64,000 nt of DNA from Stratiolaelaps scimitus (taxonomy: Eukaryota > Arthropoda > Arachnida > Mesostigmata > Laelapidae), in contig JABWDB010000012.1 in assembly GCA_019614645.1 (NCBI GenBank), forward strand, positions 2,542,001-2,606,000, given 5' to 3'. Under the pieces are notes generated by a model, which did not search any database, was not told the DNA's origin, and saw only the letters and a program-made list of their open reading frames with translations. Below are positions 36,701 through 51,700 of the stretch, piece by piece. The translations under genes were made by a program, and so were the position numbers. Every line of letters starts with the position of its first letter. The first letter of the stretch is position 1.

Positions 36701-39700
36701 CTGAGCTGAACTCCGACGAAATCGCAGAAGAAGCAAAGACTGTCGGCTACAGCTTTGGCCATCGATGAAATCACCGGTGAATATGATAGCATACTTGACG
36801 GGCCAACATACAGTATGTAAACGATATACATGTACAGGGTTTGCATGTATAATACATAGAAATATATATGTATATAGGTTGATACAAAGACCGTGGCCTC
36901 CCTTCAAGCCGACGAAGATATTACGCAGGAGGAGGAATCCACCTGGCTGTCTCAGGGTTCCTCGTTTGGCTTCTCTAGTTAACGTTTCCTAGGTTTAGGT
37001 AGCACTCGAATGTTCGAAAGCTAGCTGGTGCTGAAGGACTGCAGGGGTTCCTATTTGTCTTATAAAACGGTCGTCTATCAGCAAACACGGCACTCATCGT
37101 CAATTTGTCCTCGAGCAGCGGGAAGGATCCATGTATGTTGAACAATACGTTGAGTATCCCGTTGTTCAAGAATATCTGAGATTAAAAGTGCGTTACCAAC
37201 TACCGACCGATTCCTAATCGGATTTGCCTTGGTGTCTTTCTTAATGTATCTGCTGCCTAAAATGGCTTCTGACACTCGTTTTCCTTGCAAGATCTAGAGT
37301 GACTCGCGCGTTGCGCGGAGATGGTTAGCTGAGTCAAGTCCTGCCTCGCAACGGTAGCACCGAATCAGAGCAGTGAGAGATTAACATAGGGACGCCACAA
37401 GGGCATGGGGCCTATTTTTGGGCCGTTTATGTCTGTAATCCTCATCAACTTCATTCTTCTGAAGGTTTCTGTAGGGGATCACTGCAAGGTGATTGTATAC
37501 ACCGACGGTACGGCTCCTCATTGTCGCATTTATCCGTTAGCAGTTCAAAATGACATTAAATGGTGGAGACATTGTTAAGACGTTTGGAATATTTGGCCTC
37601 GCTATCAACGGCAGTAAGATGAACACCTCTCAACTTCGCCTGCCGCAACGAAAACTTCAAGTTGATATGAGATACATCTATGCGAAGTAAGGTTACCGTG
37701 AACGGGATCGCTAAATTGTCTTGACATCACCTTGCATGAGCCTCTGCGTTGGCAAGAGCACGCTGGCAAGGAACCTTAATTTCTTTTGTAGAGAAGGAAA
37801 TTTTCTTTAAACGCACGGACACCACGAGACACATTCCAATCTCTATCGAACGTGGGAACCTTCATGCCCAAGTAATACGCTGTCGTGGCCATGTTACGGC
37901 GCCTTAGGGAGCTCGGAATTCCAATGGAGGGCCTAATACAACTCTTCAACATGCTGCTGGCTGAGATGCGGGATTTCAGTCGGGAGGGGTAGATCACCAC
38001 GAAATGACTCTGAATTTTCGGTGAATGCCGCATAGACTCCGTCTCGGACATCTTCACGATATATGATCTGCCTAGATAAAGCGTGTGATATAGACAGGTT
38101 GCACTTCTTGCCTTTAACAAGTAAATAGGAATTATTCCAAGTGATATTGCCTTCCCAATATCCGCGGAGAGAAAACGAACAGCCCACTAGGCCGACTGAG
38201 TTCGTGATACAATTTGCCGTTAGAGAAACTGGCCACCATGCTCTCGCTTATCGCCTGCCAGAAGTTTCGCGAGGCTCGTTTGCTCTCCTCGGTTGAAGGA
38301 GAGGCAAAACAAAACTTCTTTATGACAAATCTGTAAACATTTGTGTATGGTTCTTGTGTACAATTTTTAAACTCCGTCTCAGCAAATCTAATGTTTAAGA
38401 ATTCTGTTACGAATATACTTGTGTGACGATCGACCTCGTGAGTATATATTATGACTACTGTGATATATTATTTACCTCTTTTTATCTCAAGAAAATCATA
38501 AGCGTTTTTAAAATTATAGTTCCGTTACTAAACCTCACTTGAGTTGAATTGAAATTGAATTAACCGCACTCCACAACTGTAAATAGACCTAATGAATATA
38601 ATGTATGTGCATATTTTAATATTGCACTAATAACATCGTAGTCAAATAGAATATACGTTTATATATTGTATATACACACTTCTACAAGTATATGTTAGAG
38701 GAGAGATAGAGAGAGAGATATGAGGGTTGTGACTAACGCCGAAGTTATGAACTGCTCGGTACTGGGTCTCCATCTATGCAGATGGAGATGGAGACCCAGC
38801 ATATATATATATCCCATTCAGAACCGCGTTTCTTCCGTGACTCAAACGCGTACACCCATCTGCCAGATCCCCAGCCAGAGCCTCCTCCACCCGGGGGACG
38901 AACAACGGTAGTGCAAAGTCGGTGCCTCCTCGCCTGTCACCGAGTCAGGCGATGGCTACTCACGCTACGTGCACTCCTTTACTTTACTGTTCGCGCTACT
39001 CTCGGGTCAGCAGAGAAAACGAGTTGTGGCTGGCTGGCTGAAGAGATTTATGCAAAGCGTCTCCGGCCTGTCCCAGTCCAGCGACCTCTTCCTGACAATG
39101 TGCATCAAGTGAATCGTCGTACGGCAGAGCAAACCGCAAATACACACACGGGGACAGACACACCGTTTGGTGGCTTTTTATGGCGCGCAATAAAACACTT
39201 TTACTATTTCCAACGATTTCCTCGGCAATGTATTCAGTATTATATAATGATACATCGACTGGGTGTGATGATTGTACAATAGCATTCTAAGTGTCCCTAA
39301 CCGTGGGCAATAAGATTTATTGCTTTGATATGGTATTATGCGAGACACGGATGTGAGCACGAAACGGAGCTGAACGGGCAAATGATCTTCATGGAATAAT
39401 GGTGCAGTGGAAGACTTGCGTACGTCTGCGGAAAACCGGAGTTTTCTTAGGTCGTATGGTACACCAATAAGAGGCGGTGGCAGGCATAAATATGATAGTC
39501 CCAGTTTGTTCGGAAGGTACCCGCGCGAATTCGAGTTGAACGTAGATCATGAAGCACTCGCGTGCGGACAGTGCGTTATCGTGCTAGCGGAATCGACTCA
39601 CTTAGGCTACATAAAAGAATCATTGTTAATTCGAGAAGAGAATCAACAACACATGGCGTGATAAAAACGATTTTGATCTAATTTCGTTTTTGTCGAATAA

Positions 39701-42700
39701 AAACAACGAACCTCTCATGTGGACGAATTGGATTGAAAACTTGCGCCGCATAATGAGTGTGAAACACTTCAAACGTCTGCAGAGTCACTGCTGGTCAAAT
39801 TGCTGTCACGACAAAAAGACGTACGGTTTTGTTACCCGACCGAATTGCAAGTGGTCAATTTCTACTATACACGCATGCCTCAAAAAGAGCCTTATGTTGA
39901 CACTTCCAGCAGAGATTGAACGATTTTCTTATCCAATTGATCGACATCTGTGGTTTTTGATCTAAACAGACTATCATATAATTCTGTGCAGATGCTTGAT
40001 GCACACAGGCATGCTGTCTACCCATCAACGAATACATAAAAACAGAGCGCGTCATTGCTCTAACAGAGCAAGCGGTAACTTCATTAGCGGTATTACTAAT
40101 GGAAATCCCTCTGTTCTGCTTGTTTTTAGCGACCGCCTGGGTAAGTGATCCGCACGCCCGTCCAGACAGCCGCATGTTACAAGCGTGGTGTGACTCGCTT
40201 GGGGCGAGTTAGCGAGAAGATAATCGCTTAGACCACCATTGAAAAAGTGGATCATATGAATGACTCATATTCACGTTTGAGCATTTTGTTAATGTTATTA
40301 TAGGAAAAAAAGACAACTATAATATTTAGGTAGGCGTCCACGATCAGCTTTGAAATTTGTCTGTTTTTAACTCAATCTAACGTTTAGATCAAATGTGACG
40401 AAGGCGCTATGTGTGATTGGCGAGTGTTTGTCACACATCTGATGGATATATTCGCATCTGCGGATATCATAACGATGCATGGACTAAAGGCAAGCTATAT
40501 ATATTTCCATGGCGTATAAAAATAGATTGGCCAGCAATCTTCCAAAATATTCTCTTACCCGTTTTGCTCACGAATAGACGTACAAAACTAAAGGGCAAAG
40601 TGGACCAATGCGAGGTCAAGCAGGCAGACAGATATATACAGATAATGGGGGTGTACGCTCCTCGATCTGACGACGAAGGCATTTCTTCTTAGTCTTCAGC
40701 CGTCAACGGGCTAAAACATGGCCGTCTAGTTCGGGTCGCATGTGAAGATGCCGGCTCCCAGCGACACCAAAAAGCTTCGGTTCTCTTCGATTGGTTATGG
40801 TTGATTCGAATACTCGGCGTCGTCCTTAATGCGGATGCGAGTAGTGATGCAATAAGTGCTGACAGAAAGGATGATGGACAATTGGCCTATAGCGTCTAGC
40901 CGGTGACTACTCTAATTAATCACCACTTAACTAACGGAAGGCCGTACGAGAATATTATAGATTAGATTTTGTTGTATTGTATAGTTTACAGGTTCAGATG
41001 CTTGTATAGCGATGCGTTGAGGAAGATAACTATAGAGTTGACCATCGTACTGCTCGTTTTTAATGCAGTAACTCAATGTAAAGTTTTTTTTTTGATACAA
41101 CGACCCTTGAAACTATTTCTGCGCATGATACACACATCAGATACAGAGCTATCTCTTTTGTAGAGAGCATAACGTTCTTGCTTCTCAGATGATCCGCCCA
41201 AATGACACTCAGACTTGTCAGGATTTCGATAATAGTTTCGAAAGCAACACCCCTGTGGCCTCCGAGTGTGGGTCACTCGCGGCTTACTGAGCCACTTAAA
41301 CTAGTGCCAGACGTCATGTAACGCTGTAATACAGCTCACGCAGTGACAATCAGCTTTCCACTGATAGCGGGTTTGTGTTCGCGTCTATCTCTGAGATCTC
41401 CTCCCCTCCGCGATGGCTCCTAGGGACAGGACTCAGACCGCTCGTATGTCCCAGTGGACCAAGGGAGATGTGGATTATTCCTCCCGACATTTCTCGTTGT
41501 AATGCCATGTGGAGATCTGCCGAGAAATATGTGATGGCAAAACGGATGAGAGGGAGCTCCTCAGCCGCAACACGAGAGTCCGAAGTCGGACTCTGGATTA
41601 TTCTTCATGACTCTCGGAGTTTTTGGTAAAGTTTCAGCCCCACCGACCCATCTATTGTAATGGATTGAGCTGCTCGAGAAAGCCGTACTCGAATACACGA
41701 CATGTGATGATGAACCACCAGGCGGAACAAGGTACGTGCAACTCACGTTAAAGAAGAACAGATGGTGAGATACAACACGTGTAAGACTGGGAGCAGTTCC
41801 TGAGGATTTACATGAAATGGAAGTTGCGAAGGTATCCAATAGTATGTATTGTTGCAAGCATACGCATGAGCTATCTTCGAACACCTATGTGCACACAACT
41901 AATCCAGTCAGTTTGAGATTCAGCGACCTTCGTATATAGGTACGGCCAGAGTCGACCTTGAGCAGATGAATCCCAGTTACTAACCGTGAAATGTATCATT
42001 TTAATGTAAACGCGATTGGGCGTCGTCTGGAAATGCAGTTATCAGCTAATTGGTCAATTTTTTGATAACTACAATTTGTTTTAATAGTGAATGTGTCCCG
42101 TAAGCTACTACGATGGCCCTAGCCACTCGACACCTAAGTAACTGGTTAGGTGGTTATACGGTGGAGATTATTACCCACCTTGTCCTTGACTCCCCACATG
42201 CCGTCCTCAACCTTAGAGAGGTCGTACGTGAATCCGAGATCTTGGGCGAATTTTTCCAACAAGTCGATGCAAAACCCCATGCAGCACCGATAGTACATTG
42301 GGTTTCGGCGTGTCATTGTCTCGTTGAGCCTGACAAATCACAGAATCAGAAGTAAATTATTAGACGTGTGCTAAACTTTCGCGTCGTCGTCCAGATGTTT
42401 CGTTAGACAGTGCGGTACCTCGGTTCTGATTTTGAAAGACTTCGAAGGTGAAAGAAAGAAATCTGAACATACACAATCGAAATTTCGTTCGGCTGCAGCA
42501 ATCTGGGAGTTTCGACAGATTTTAAACCCACGCACATTCATTGGTCGGCTGAATGAAACTATTCTGTACCTCTGACCGTACACTGCGATATACGAAAGCT
42601 TTTGACGCTCTTTTATGAGCTTCGCGACCCTCTAGGCGCACGTGATAGAATATACGTGTTTGACTACATTGGCTTCAAAGAATTGCCCACATAATTTATG

Positions 42701-45700
42701 GCTCATGTCGTACAAATATGCAAGTTTTCTATTCACAATAGAATAGTTAAATGATAAAGGTTTTATTTCTTTATTAATAACGCGATCTAATCTATTCTCT
42801 TCTAGGATATATAATAGTACAAGATACATGTGTGCATCCATCCTATTCATTGTGTCGACTCCAACATGAAGAAATCATTTATTTATCACTCGACTTGCTT
42901 TACTATACTGTACTTACCCGATAAGGGCCGACTCAGGTGCAATACGGCATTTTACTGCGCGACTGGACTCGCACTCGCCTGTTTCGGGATTTGGCAGGCC
43001 AACTATAACGAACGGCTTCTCTTCCATAAAGGTCACTTTGAGGTTAAACTTCTCGGGAACTCCTTTCGGCGGTTTGCGTTCTTCGCCAGGCCAGATAATA
43101 TCCTTGATGTCTACACCACTCTCGCCCCAGTCGCCAATCTATCTCACATCGGCGTAGATATAATAACGAGAACGAAATGAATGAGGTACGACCACAATGA
43201 GTCGATGATTCCGGAGGAAGACCTTTAACGAATTTTTCTACTGTATAAAAGCGGCATCCACGGTGTCCAATGCTAAATAGGAATGGACTCTAGCACTGAT
43301 TTTGGAATACAAACGAGAACATACAGACACGGCAAACAGTACAAACCTTTTCCCAGACACTTCTCGTGTCGAGATTGAGAATGTCGAGATCAACCTTTTT
43401 TCGAGTCCCATCGAGGTTGAAAGCCACTGAATTGAACTTCTTGCTTCTCCATTCAGTCTCCTTGAGGTATCTGCCAAAAGAAAAAGAGAAAGAATATATA
43501 GGTTATATTCAACTATTATTATTATTATTATTATTATTATTGTATGTAAGCACCCCTATCCTATTGTATAGGCACTAGGCTTTTTTCAATGGCAAAATAT
43601 AAGCGGGCGCCTTTTGTGGAGCTTGCCAGCGCAGCTCGGAACGACTGATCTACTGCAGTGGCTTAGCGCTCGCCTCGACTCGTCTTCTCATCGGGCACCA
43701 GCCATAAGCTAGGAAAGCAATGACTTGGACGTTTCTTTGCCTTCCGCTTGCACTAATAGAAGTGTATATGTAGGCTGCTGGTGGAATTGTGAGCACGATT
43801 TGATCCAACCGCTGTCGTTGCTCTGCGGCTCTATTTCGTATTCGTGGGTCCATTACTACTGCGACTACCACTACGGCTACTATTGGCAGTGTCGGCCGAC
43901 TGACTACTGCATCCTGCCGTTTGCTGTCGTTCGCTGTCTGGCTGACAAAAAGGCCAAAAATCACCTCAGCTATTCTCAGCTACTGTATCCCTCGACTTGG
44001 ATCTATTGACCCTGTGTCACGCCCGTCATGCACCCGTCGTTGGCGACAACAAATAGAGGACAGCGGACTCGAGAAAGGACCTTCCTGAGGATTCGTATGG
44101 TGCCTTTAACCAGCAGTCGACCGTTCCGGTTGATCTGTTCTGACAATATGAAGAATTGAAATTGGCCAAATTCGGCAGTTTGGAAACGTCGCACTGTCCT
44201 GGTTGGGGCAAGGGCGCTAGTGGAGCTAAACAGTTGTTTGGTACAAACATAAAGAATAACATGTAGGTTACAAAGCTACAAAACCCCTGTTAATCGACGA
44301 TTCATTCTTTCAGCGTTGATTTGCACAGCACAAATAACTAGATGATGACTAGCAACTGAATCAAAACTCCCTATTCTAGATCGGGATTCTGCCCCCGTAC
44401 GTGATTTGGGCGCCGCTCAATGTCTTTCTCTCAGTGCACAACTTGATTAACGGACGCTTTATCCCCACCAACCATTTTGTGTTATCGCTCCCTTGTGACA
44501 TTTCGATCCCAGCTGATCTAGCTGTGGATGCAAAGCTGGGGCAAGCCTTGAATACCTCGTATTGCGATTCGTACCGCGATAGGGTTATGGCACTGGAGGT
44601 GAGCGAACTCGGTAGACCCTCAGTTCGTTTCTCCACCCAATTCAGCAGCGAGTACACATGATGTAGGCGAACATAGCTAGATAGAGGATACCATCTGTAG
44701 TACATCTGGATACCATCTGTAGTAGGATACAATCTTTCCTACCGATGGTTCCATTAGACGCTTTTCACAATTCGTATGAGCTCTCTACCTCTTGGGCTTA
44801 ATCGAAAACTGAAGGATTGCTGCCAACTACATCTAGCATTTGCAGATCCCTTCAATTTTCTGTTTTTGTTTCACACGCGGAGCCACACAGAGGTAGTACC
44901 GATATAGCCTATCGAAATCGAGAGCAGACAAAATGGGACACCTCCAAGGTCAGCCCTCCTTAATCAGCCTCAAACAAAGATATGATGTATGCTGTTTTAC
45001 GTAGAACAAAGCAAGAAGATGATGTGGGTTCGTATTAAATCTGACACAGCCACGTACTGAAATCGGTAATAACAAATTAGTTCCGGGTACGGATGGCCCA
45101 AAAATAAGATTTGATCTATATTCTATCTACCGTTGGCAAAGATGGAGGAAAATTAACTGAATATGCTTGGATTGGTGCGCGCATACGAGAGAAGCACAGT
45201 AATCTACCAACCACAAACATGGTGCATAGTTGTTTTTCTCCGTGATCTATAATAATTTCGCCTCCCAGACAATACTCAATGTTAAAAAGGTACAAATATT
45301 AACTTACTTGTAGAACTCCTCGCCTTCCCGCCAGTAGCTATATTCTGACGCATTGCACGTGAGCCCCGTTGAGAGTTGGACCTTACCAATTGTGTGATTC
45401 ACAAGCCGCTCCAACGCGGACGCGAATATGTACATCGACTTCTCCATCTCGTCGAGCAGAACCGGCAGTGTAAAATTGTAGTACATCCCTGCATAGCAAC
45501 AATGTCACAATAACAATAACGAATGGACACATGTAAATGATATCAGTATAACGGACACATATAGAATAAGTAATTGCTTTCGTGGGAAAAGTGCACGTGG
45601 CAACATTAAAGCACTGGACGCATCTAACGGAGGGGTCCTAGTCGATTTGAGATTTCTCGCTTGAGCTCGATTGCGGTCTTGACCCAAGAACGGGCAGACA

Positions 45701-48700
45701 AGCGTTTCTATTTGTAATTCGCAAAGAAACCTGAAGGGACGAGATCTTGGCAGAGGGACCCTTCCCCAGGCCACATACAGCTGACAGCGCACTTTTTTTG
45801 GATGTCCGCGCAAGGGTTCACGAGGTCGCCTACTTCAAGCGGCTGCAACTTCTATCGTTTCTATCCAACTGGGAATTGTACAATATTTCATTACCAGACA
45901 CAAACCCTGGCAGCAGCAGCAGCAACAGCAGCAAAAGTGTGTCATCGCGATCTTGTTCGCATGGGTCGCTGTTCTATTCTTATTTCTTCATCGTCCCTAT
46001 AACAAAAGGAACAAAATGTCATAACGAAACGTTGATGAGAACTTTCGTTCTCGTATCCTTGGACATGTCGACGACGGAGACGGAAGGCATCGCAGGGTCA
46101 CTGCGGTTCACCGTCAGTCAGCTCCCATTTCTGCTGCCACCGCTGCGAAGATGCGTCGTGGGTGGTGTGCCATGCGACTACCCAATGCTACCATCTCGCC
46201 TCGAAGGCCGAAATTCATTTGGTGCTAGTGCGACTGCTGCTGCTGCTGTTACCATCACAACAGGTTTGCAGGGTTAAAAATAGCCAACACATCCTTACTG
46301 TGAAACACATGCCCGAGAAGAACCTCAACGTTCACTGAACGTGCGTAGGAGACATGGATTTCGGTGCCCTTCGAATGCTTTAGAAGGACACGATACTGAT
46401 ATGCATTTATCAGCGCTGCGTGCATGCTCCTTGGTCTCTTCTATTTTGCCCTGAGTGATTAATTGGTTTACTATTATGCAAGATGAGGGAAGATAATGAT
46501 GTGTTTTAAGTAGCTCGTAAAGAGCGGTCGGTGAGTTGTCTCAACAGTGCTCACCTATCAGTCCGGTTGGAAATTCAGCAGGAGATCGTTCCGCGGAGCC
46601 AATCACAGCCTGCGTCACAATCCATGCGTAGTTCTTTCCTGTAATGGATGAACCATGTTGGAAAACAAGCGGCAACAGAAGACGATTGGTGGTGATGTCA
46701 AATCATGTAGCCAGCAAACGCTAAATCTAGCTGTACATCCTCATGGCCATCCTAACCAAACGAGCTTATTGATAGCGAGCAGACAAACAGCTAGATCTAC
46801 AATACAATAGAGTGTTTCCCTTCTCCGAGAAATTTAATTAGATACGCCTAGCTATTCTTTCGACGATTTACTCCTGCGTGGTAAGTTCAGCTGATACGTT
46901 CGTAAGTCTAGAAAAGATGGAGACCGCGTGAATTCGACGATGTGCTCAAACAACGCATATGGACGAAGGCGTTGAATGTTGTTCAATACAGCACGGTGGC
47001 GTGGATGTTTCATGCGGGTATTTCGAAATCCCAGCAATAACCAGATGCTGATCAAAGTGTAGACACATTTCAATTAAGTTCTATTTCACCGACGACGACT
47101 GCTATCGTATTTCGTCCACAAAAAATAACAACGGCATGGAATTTTCTCGTGACCTCTAAACCGGTCTTGTTTTACGAGGAAAATAGAACCACCCTCTGCT
47201 GGAATTCTCTAAAATCGTCTTCCAGCAAACGACGTATGTTACCACTCACCTGTGATGCCGTGTCTACTCGACGCTGCGAATATCTCTCGGGCGTCCTCTG
47301 TGCCACAGAATAGAATGATCACGCGCGCCTCGCCATCTACTAGTTCTTGAAGTAAACCGAAGTACTTCTCGGAATCGCCGCCACGGGGGAGAGTATGCGC
47401 GGCGATCAAGCTGTACCTAGCGACGCACGAGACAAGAACGAGAACATAACAAAAGAAAAGCACATTCATACAAATGCAGATGGCCTATCTTTTTTTTTGT
47501 TGGCTGGGTGTGGCGCTTGGAATCTCTGAAGTTCGGCCAGGCTAACAGAATAGGCTCAATTAAGACAATGGATATATCTACCACGTTCGTGGTGGTGGTG
47601 TTCTCGGCCATCCTGTTACCTAACGAAAGTAGGTCACCCGGACAACGGCTGGCAACTTGCAGTAAAGTTGGAGCTCGACGTCGGTAACGCTCCGTTGAAC
47701 TCCTTGCTCGTTGAACTCTCGGCGAAATCGGGAGCACCAAACCCAATACAACGTTGTCGAATCAAGCTCGCCACAGCGTACCGTTTCGATATCCCGTATC
47801 CTCTCATCTATTTCTCGTAGCTTATCTCCCAGAGACACACGGCCACGCCTCAACACGTCGACTATGGCATTAAAGCCTAATCGACGTTCCCCCTATTCAT
47901 TCTGGCCCATTACACACATCTCACAATCACACACAGTCAGCACTCCGTAGGTAGCTATTATTTTACGATGCAATGACAGTCGCATCTGTATACAGTCACA
48001 AGTGTTCGCTTTTTCGCAGAAACGAATTGGTCGCCACCAATTATCTCCTCGTTTACCACCGCCATGTATTTTCTTCCTCATTCTCTGTCTCTCTCTCTTT
48101 CTGTTCTGCCCTTGTTGGCCTCTCTGCTATTGTTCCAGCCTAGCAGCGCTGCCATTCGGCTGCCGGCTCCACGGTGTGCCCTATGCATCTGGGTGTTTGC
48201 TTTGTGAGAGTTGTAGTAGCAGTCGGAGGCTCCGCAAGGACGAGCAATGCAAACGAATTAACAACAAGTTAGTTTGATTTGGCATCTGGTTGTAGTCGTC
48301 CGCCCTTTCGCAGGATTTGCTCTGTATTAACCCGAGCGCTGGTCTTCCTGCTGACCGCTGTCACCGCCGCCATCGGCTCGGTCGAGCTCGATCAAATCTA
48401 GGTCCTGCTGCTTTCGAGCGCGGCACACAGACTAGCGGCTCCGGAGAGAGCTACCCACTGGGAGGTTGATGCGGGAAGACTATTCCCCATTTGCTAGCGA
48501 CGGTTGCGCCCGTCAGTCTGTACGTACATCTCTGACGGCCTTCTTCCTCCCGTCTGGTGGTTTTCGGTAGGCCATGGGTTACGATAATACCTCGGAGGCC
48601 ACATCGTCCTCGCTTGCTTCAGCACGAACGGAGTAAAAGGCTCTTGCTCAATCGAAGAGCAAGAAGGACGAACAAGAAAACCGGCTGCTTGGAATAACCA

Positions 48701-51700
48701 GCGCAGCTGCTTGTTTATATGGAGGTAGCAGCGGCAACAAGAGCAATTAAGGCAACATCGGTTCGCTCGGTTAGAAAGGAAACGACGAGGTCGTAGATAG
48801 TCGCGAAGCAGACTTTGCGAGGGTCCGCAAGTCCGAGGGAAGAATGACCTCTTAGTCACCGTCCTACTGGTAAACATGTGTTTGTTACTATTGGCAAGAC
48901 ATTAGGAAGGCATTGGCCTTAGTAGGAGAGACGTTAGTAGCAGGCGATATCTGGCCTACGAAGCAATAGCTCAAGGTTATTGCGTCAAATGGAACCCGCA
49001 GAAAGTCGATAAAGCAGCACACGGTGGTAGCTAACGTCAATGTATGGTCAACGCCGGAATGCCCATCTGTACATAGGCCTGTACCAGTTGCCTTCCATCG
49101 TCCCGTATGTGATCAAGATTGATGCTAAGAAAATATATACGTATAGGTTTTATATAAACAGCTCCCTTCCTTTCGGCTGTTGGACAAGTGGCGAGTTGCC
49201 AATCGAGTGTGTCTATTTACCTAGGCAGGCCAACCAATCACCCAACAGCGGCCAACCGACCGATCAATTATACTGTCCGCATATTAGATTTGTATCTATC
49301 AGCGAGTGTCGGAGACCCGACGTTACAGAAGAAGCTCGAGGGGATGGATGTGCACGTCTGCGTATATATGTATAACATCTCGTTGTGTATCTACATAGCA
49401 GGTTCAATTATTTTCCGTCAACAATATTTGTCAACATACAATAGGGAAGGGACTAACGTCAGATGTGAGAAAAATGTTAGCAGTACAGATTATTATGTGT
49501 GACTGCATAAAGATTTCATAAGTAACTAACGCTTCTTGATAACCGGCAAGTGACCCACAAATCAGTTTTTGGCATCATTCTGCTAGACCCAGTGGGGAAT
49601 TCGAGCCAAAGCAACTTCTTACTCCTAATCATGACGATAGGATACAACACACAGTGAAACAGTAATGCACAGATCGAGATGTGTTCACCAATTCGTATAT
49701 GATGGATATGAGCTTCCTATTCTCCCGTTGCGATATCAGCGGATCAACGCTGTGTGCATGAAACTACTTAAAGGGATAACAGTAGTTCATCTTTGTGCTT
49801 TTCCGGCTTGTGTCCAAAACAATTCGATATAGTGTGGAAAGAGAAAATACTGGCACTTCGTTTTACGAAATTATTTCCCAAGTCACAATCAAGTAAAGGA
49901 CAACGTACATGTCGGTCGGTCGGCGCGTTTGAGGGTTGTCTCCGCGAGTGTTTTTGTATGAGCAACTGTCGCCGAGAGTTTGTCAGAAGAGCGAGTATTC
50001 TTTTTCGTTACGGCGGCAGCGACCCACATCGTGTATATGTACCTCGCTTGAAGAGAAGAAAAAATACGTCTCCTTTGAGGCGTGTCAAGTCTATGGCCTA
50101 TGGGTTGGCTTGTAGACTTCAAAAGGGTTACTCATGCATTAAAGGTGGGAGCAGTGCGCTCTAGCGCGTGCGTCCCGGTGATTTCGCTAAGCCAATTTCG
50201 TTTATATACCGAGAGTATAAGCCTATCACGAGTAAATCCAAGGGGCATGCAGGACGTTGAGTAGAGTTGTCGAATGAGAATATTTGACGTTTACTCAGAA
50301 CAAGTGAAAGTTGCCTCTCAAACGCGTTCGTTCCCCTGACGGAGCGATACCTATCAACAGGGTGCACGTACACAATGGGGGCACTAATCACGACATTGTT
50401 GATTCATCGCCACCAACTCACTTGTGCTGTTTGTGGAAGACCTTTTCGCGCATAGCGCGGATGAAATTCTCATGCCCGGCCAGCTGGGTCGTTATGATGG
50501 CGAACTGGGTCCACTGGTAGCGGTCGAGGAAGTCGAATATCGAGTTCACTTGATGGTCGACGGAAGGTGACAATCCCAATATGTGAGCATCTGTCACCCG
50601 CTACAATTGTTGACAAGTTCCGAATACCGAAACGATGAATAGAAACAGCAAGAACTGCGTTGTTAGATATATGCCTAGACCTGCATCTATATATATTGCA
50701 TAAAATTTATTCAAACATATAATAATTAGGAATTATTTCTAAGGATTATTAGGGGGGATTAGGGGGACCAGGGGCCAGGGCTGAGGCCGACATTGTCCCG
50801 AGAAAGGCGATGGCGCGGTCTTGTCTTCATTTGCGCCCGGATGATGTGCGGATAACGCTTATTTGTCCTAAAAACTGTTGATGTATGAACCTGAAGGTTT
50901 AACTCTTGCCTGATTGCTTCACAACTTATGCTCGAATTCGAGGCCAATTGACAGGTGTGCATAGCAGTTCGCTGGCTGATCTTTCGTGGATGTCCTTTAG
51001 ACATATTAGTATCATATGTCGACTGACTGCGTAAATAATTTCGCACTACGCAAGGACTTCTGCCAATTTCTCTGGCAATTGAGCCTGGGTCTTTCCTGCT
51101 CTGTAAAGCAGTAATAACTGCTTTCTCTGCACCAGTAAGGCTCGAAGCGTGTCGCATGACTATAGTACAGCTTGAATACTCAACACAACCTGGATTAATT
51201 CAGCGAGAACACTCGATAACTGAGGGTGCGTTATCATTTTGCACAACCGAAATATGACACATTGTATTGTACCAGGCTGCATGCGACGTCATGTGCGCTA
51301 ATTTACTCGATTTCTTGTTAAATCCACATCGTTCACACGAACGACGCTTTCATAGGATTGAAAACCCATAAATAGCCAGCCTGCAAGAGTTTTTCCACCG
51401 CAAATAACATGCAACGCCAAACAAGGGTGTCATCAAACGTTACTTAGCCTCTCGCAAGACCCCCTCAAGGTCGAAACACGCCCTGTGGCTGTATTTGAGA
51501 AAGGTTTCCCTCAGGTACACAGGAAGAACTACTTCACCGCGCTAAAACAGATGTACCACTCATCACTCTGGACAGCAGGTATTGTTGCTATTTCGTATGC
51601 ATGTACAATAGTAACCTCATCAAGAGCGATGTTGTCGGGGTTCCAAGAGATGACAGGAATGCCAAGATAGCCGAGCAGTTGATGCACGTACTCGACAGAG

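Larger units (their letters stand above)
34326..42178 (-). other. Nmdar2 intron 9, 7.9 kb
   Basis: The largest intron, splitting S1 between the cysteine motif and the ligand-binding arginine. It contains a decayed reverse transcriptase on the opposite strand (37390-37690), a perfect hairpin at 38762-38799 and a short repeat shared with 51.9 kb. Several 60-170 codon open frames have no recognisable domain. Confidence 0.75.
43471..45307 (-). other. Nmdar2 intron 6
   Basis: A 1.8-kb intron. It holds an ATT microsatellite (43514-43541) and a 21-bp-spaced direct repeat at 44687-44724. Nothing else was recognised. Confidence 0.7.

Noticed and set aside
38776..39282. 168-codon plus-strand frame
   Set aside because: It sits in intron 9, starts within a hairpin and a TA repeat, and shows no domain.
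44376..44732. 118-codon minus-strand frame between receptor exons 6 and 7
   Set aside because: Exons 6 and 7 join in phase without it and the sequence does not resemble any receptor segment.
45747..46277. 176-codon plus-strand frame
   Set aside because: It lies antisense inside Nmdar2 intron 5 and owes its length to CAG and GCT repeats.
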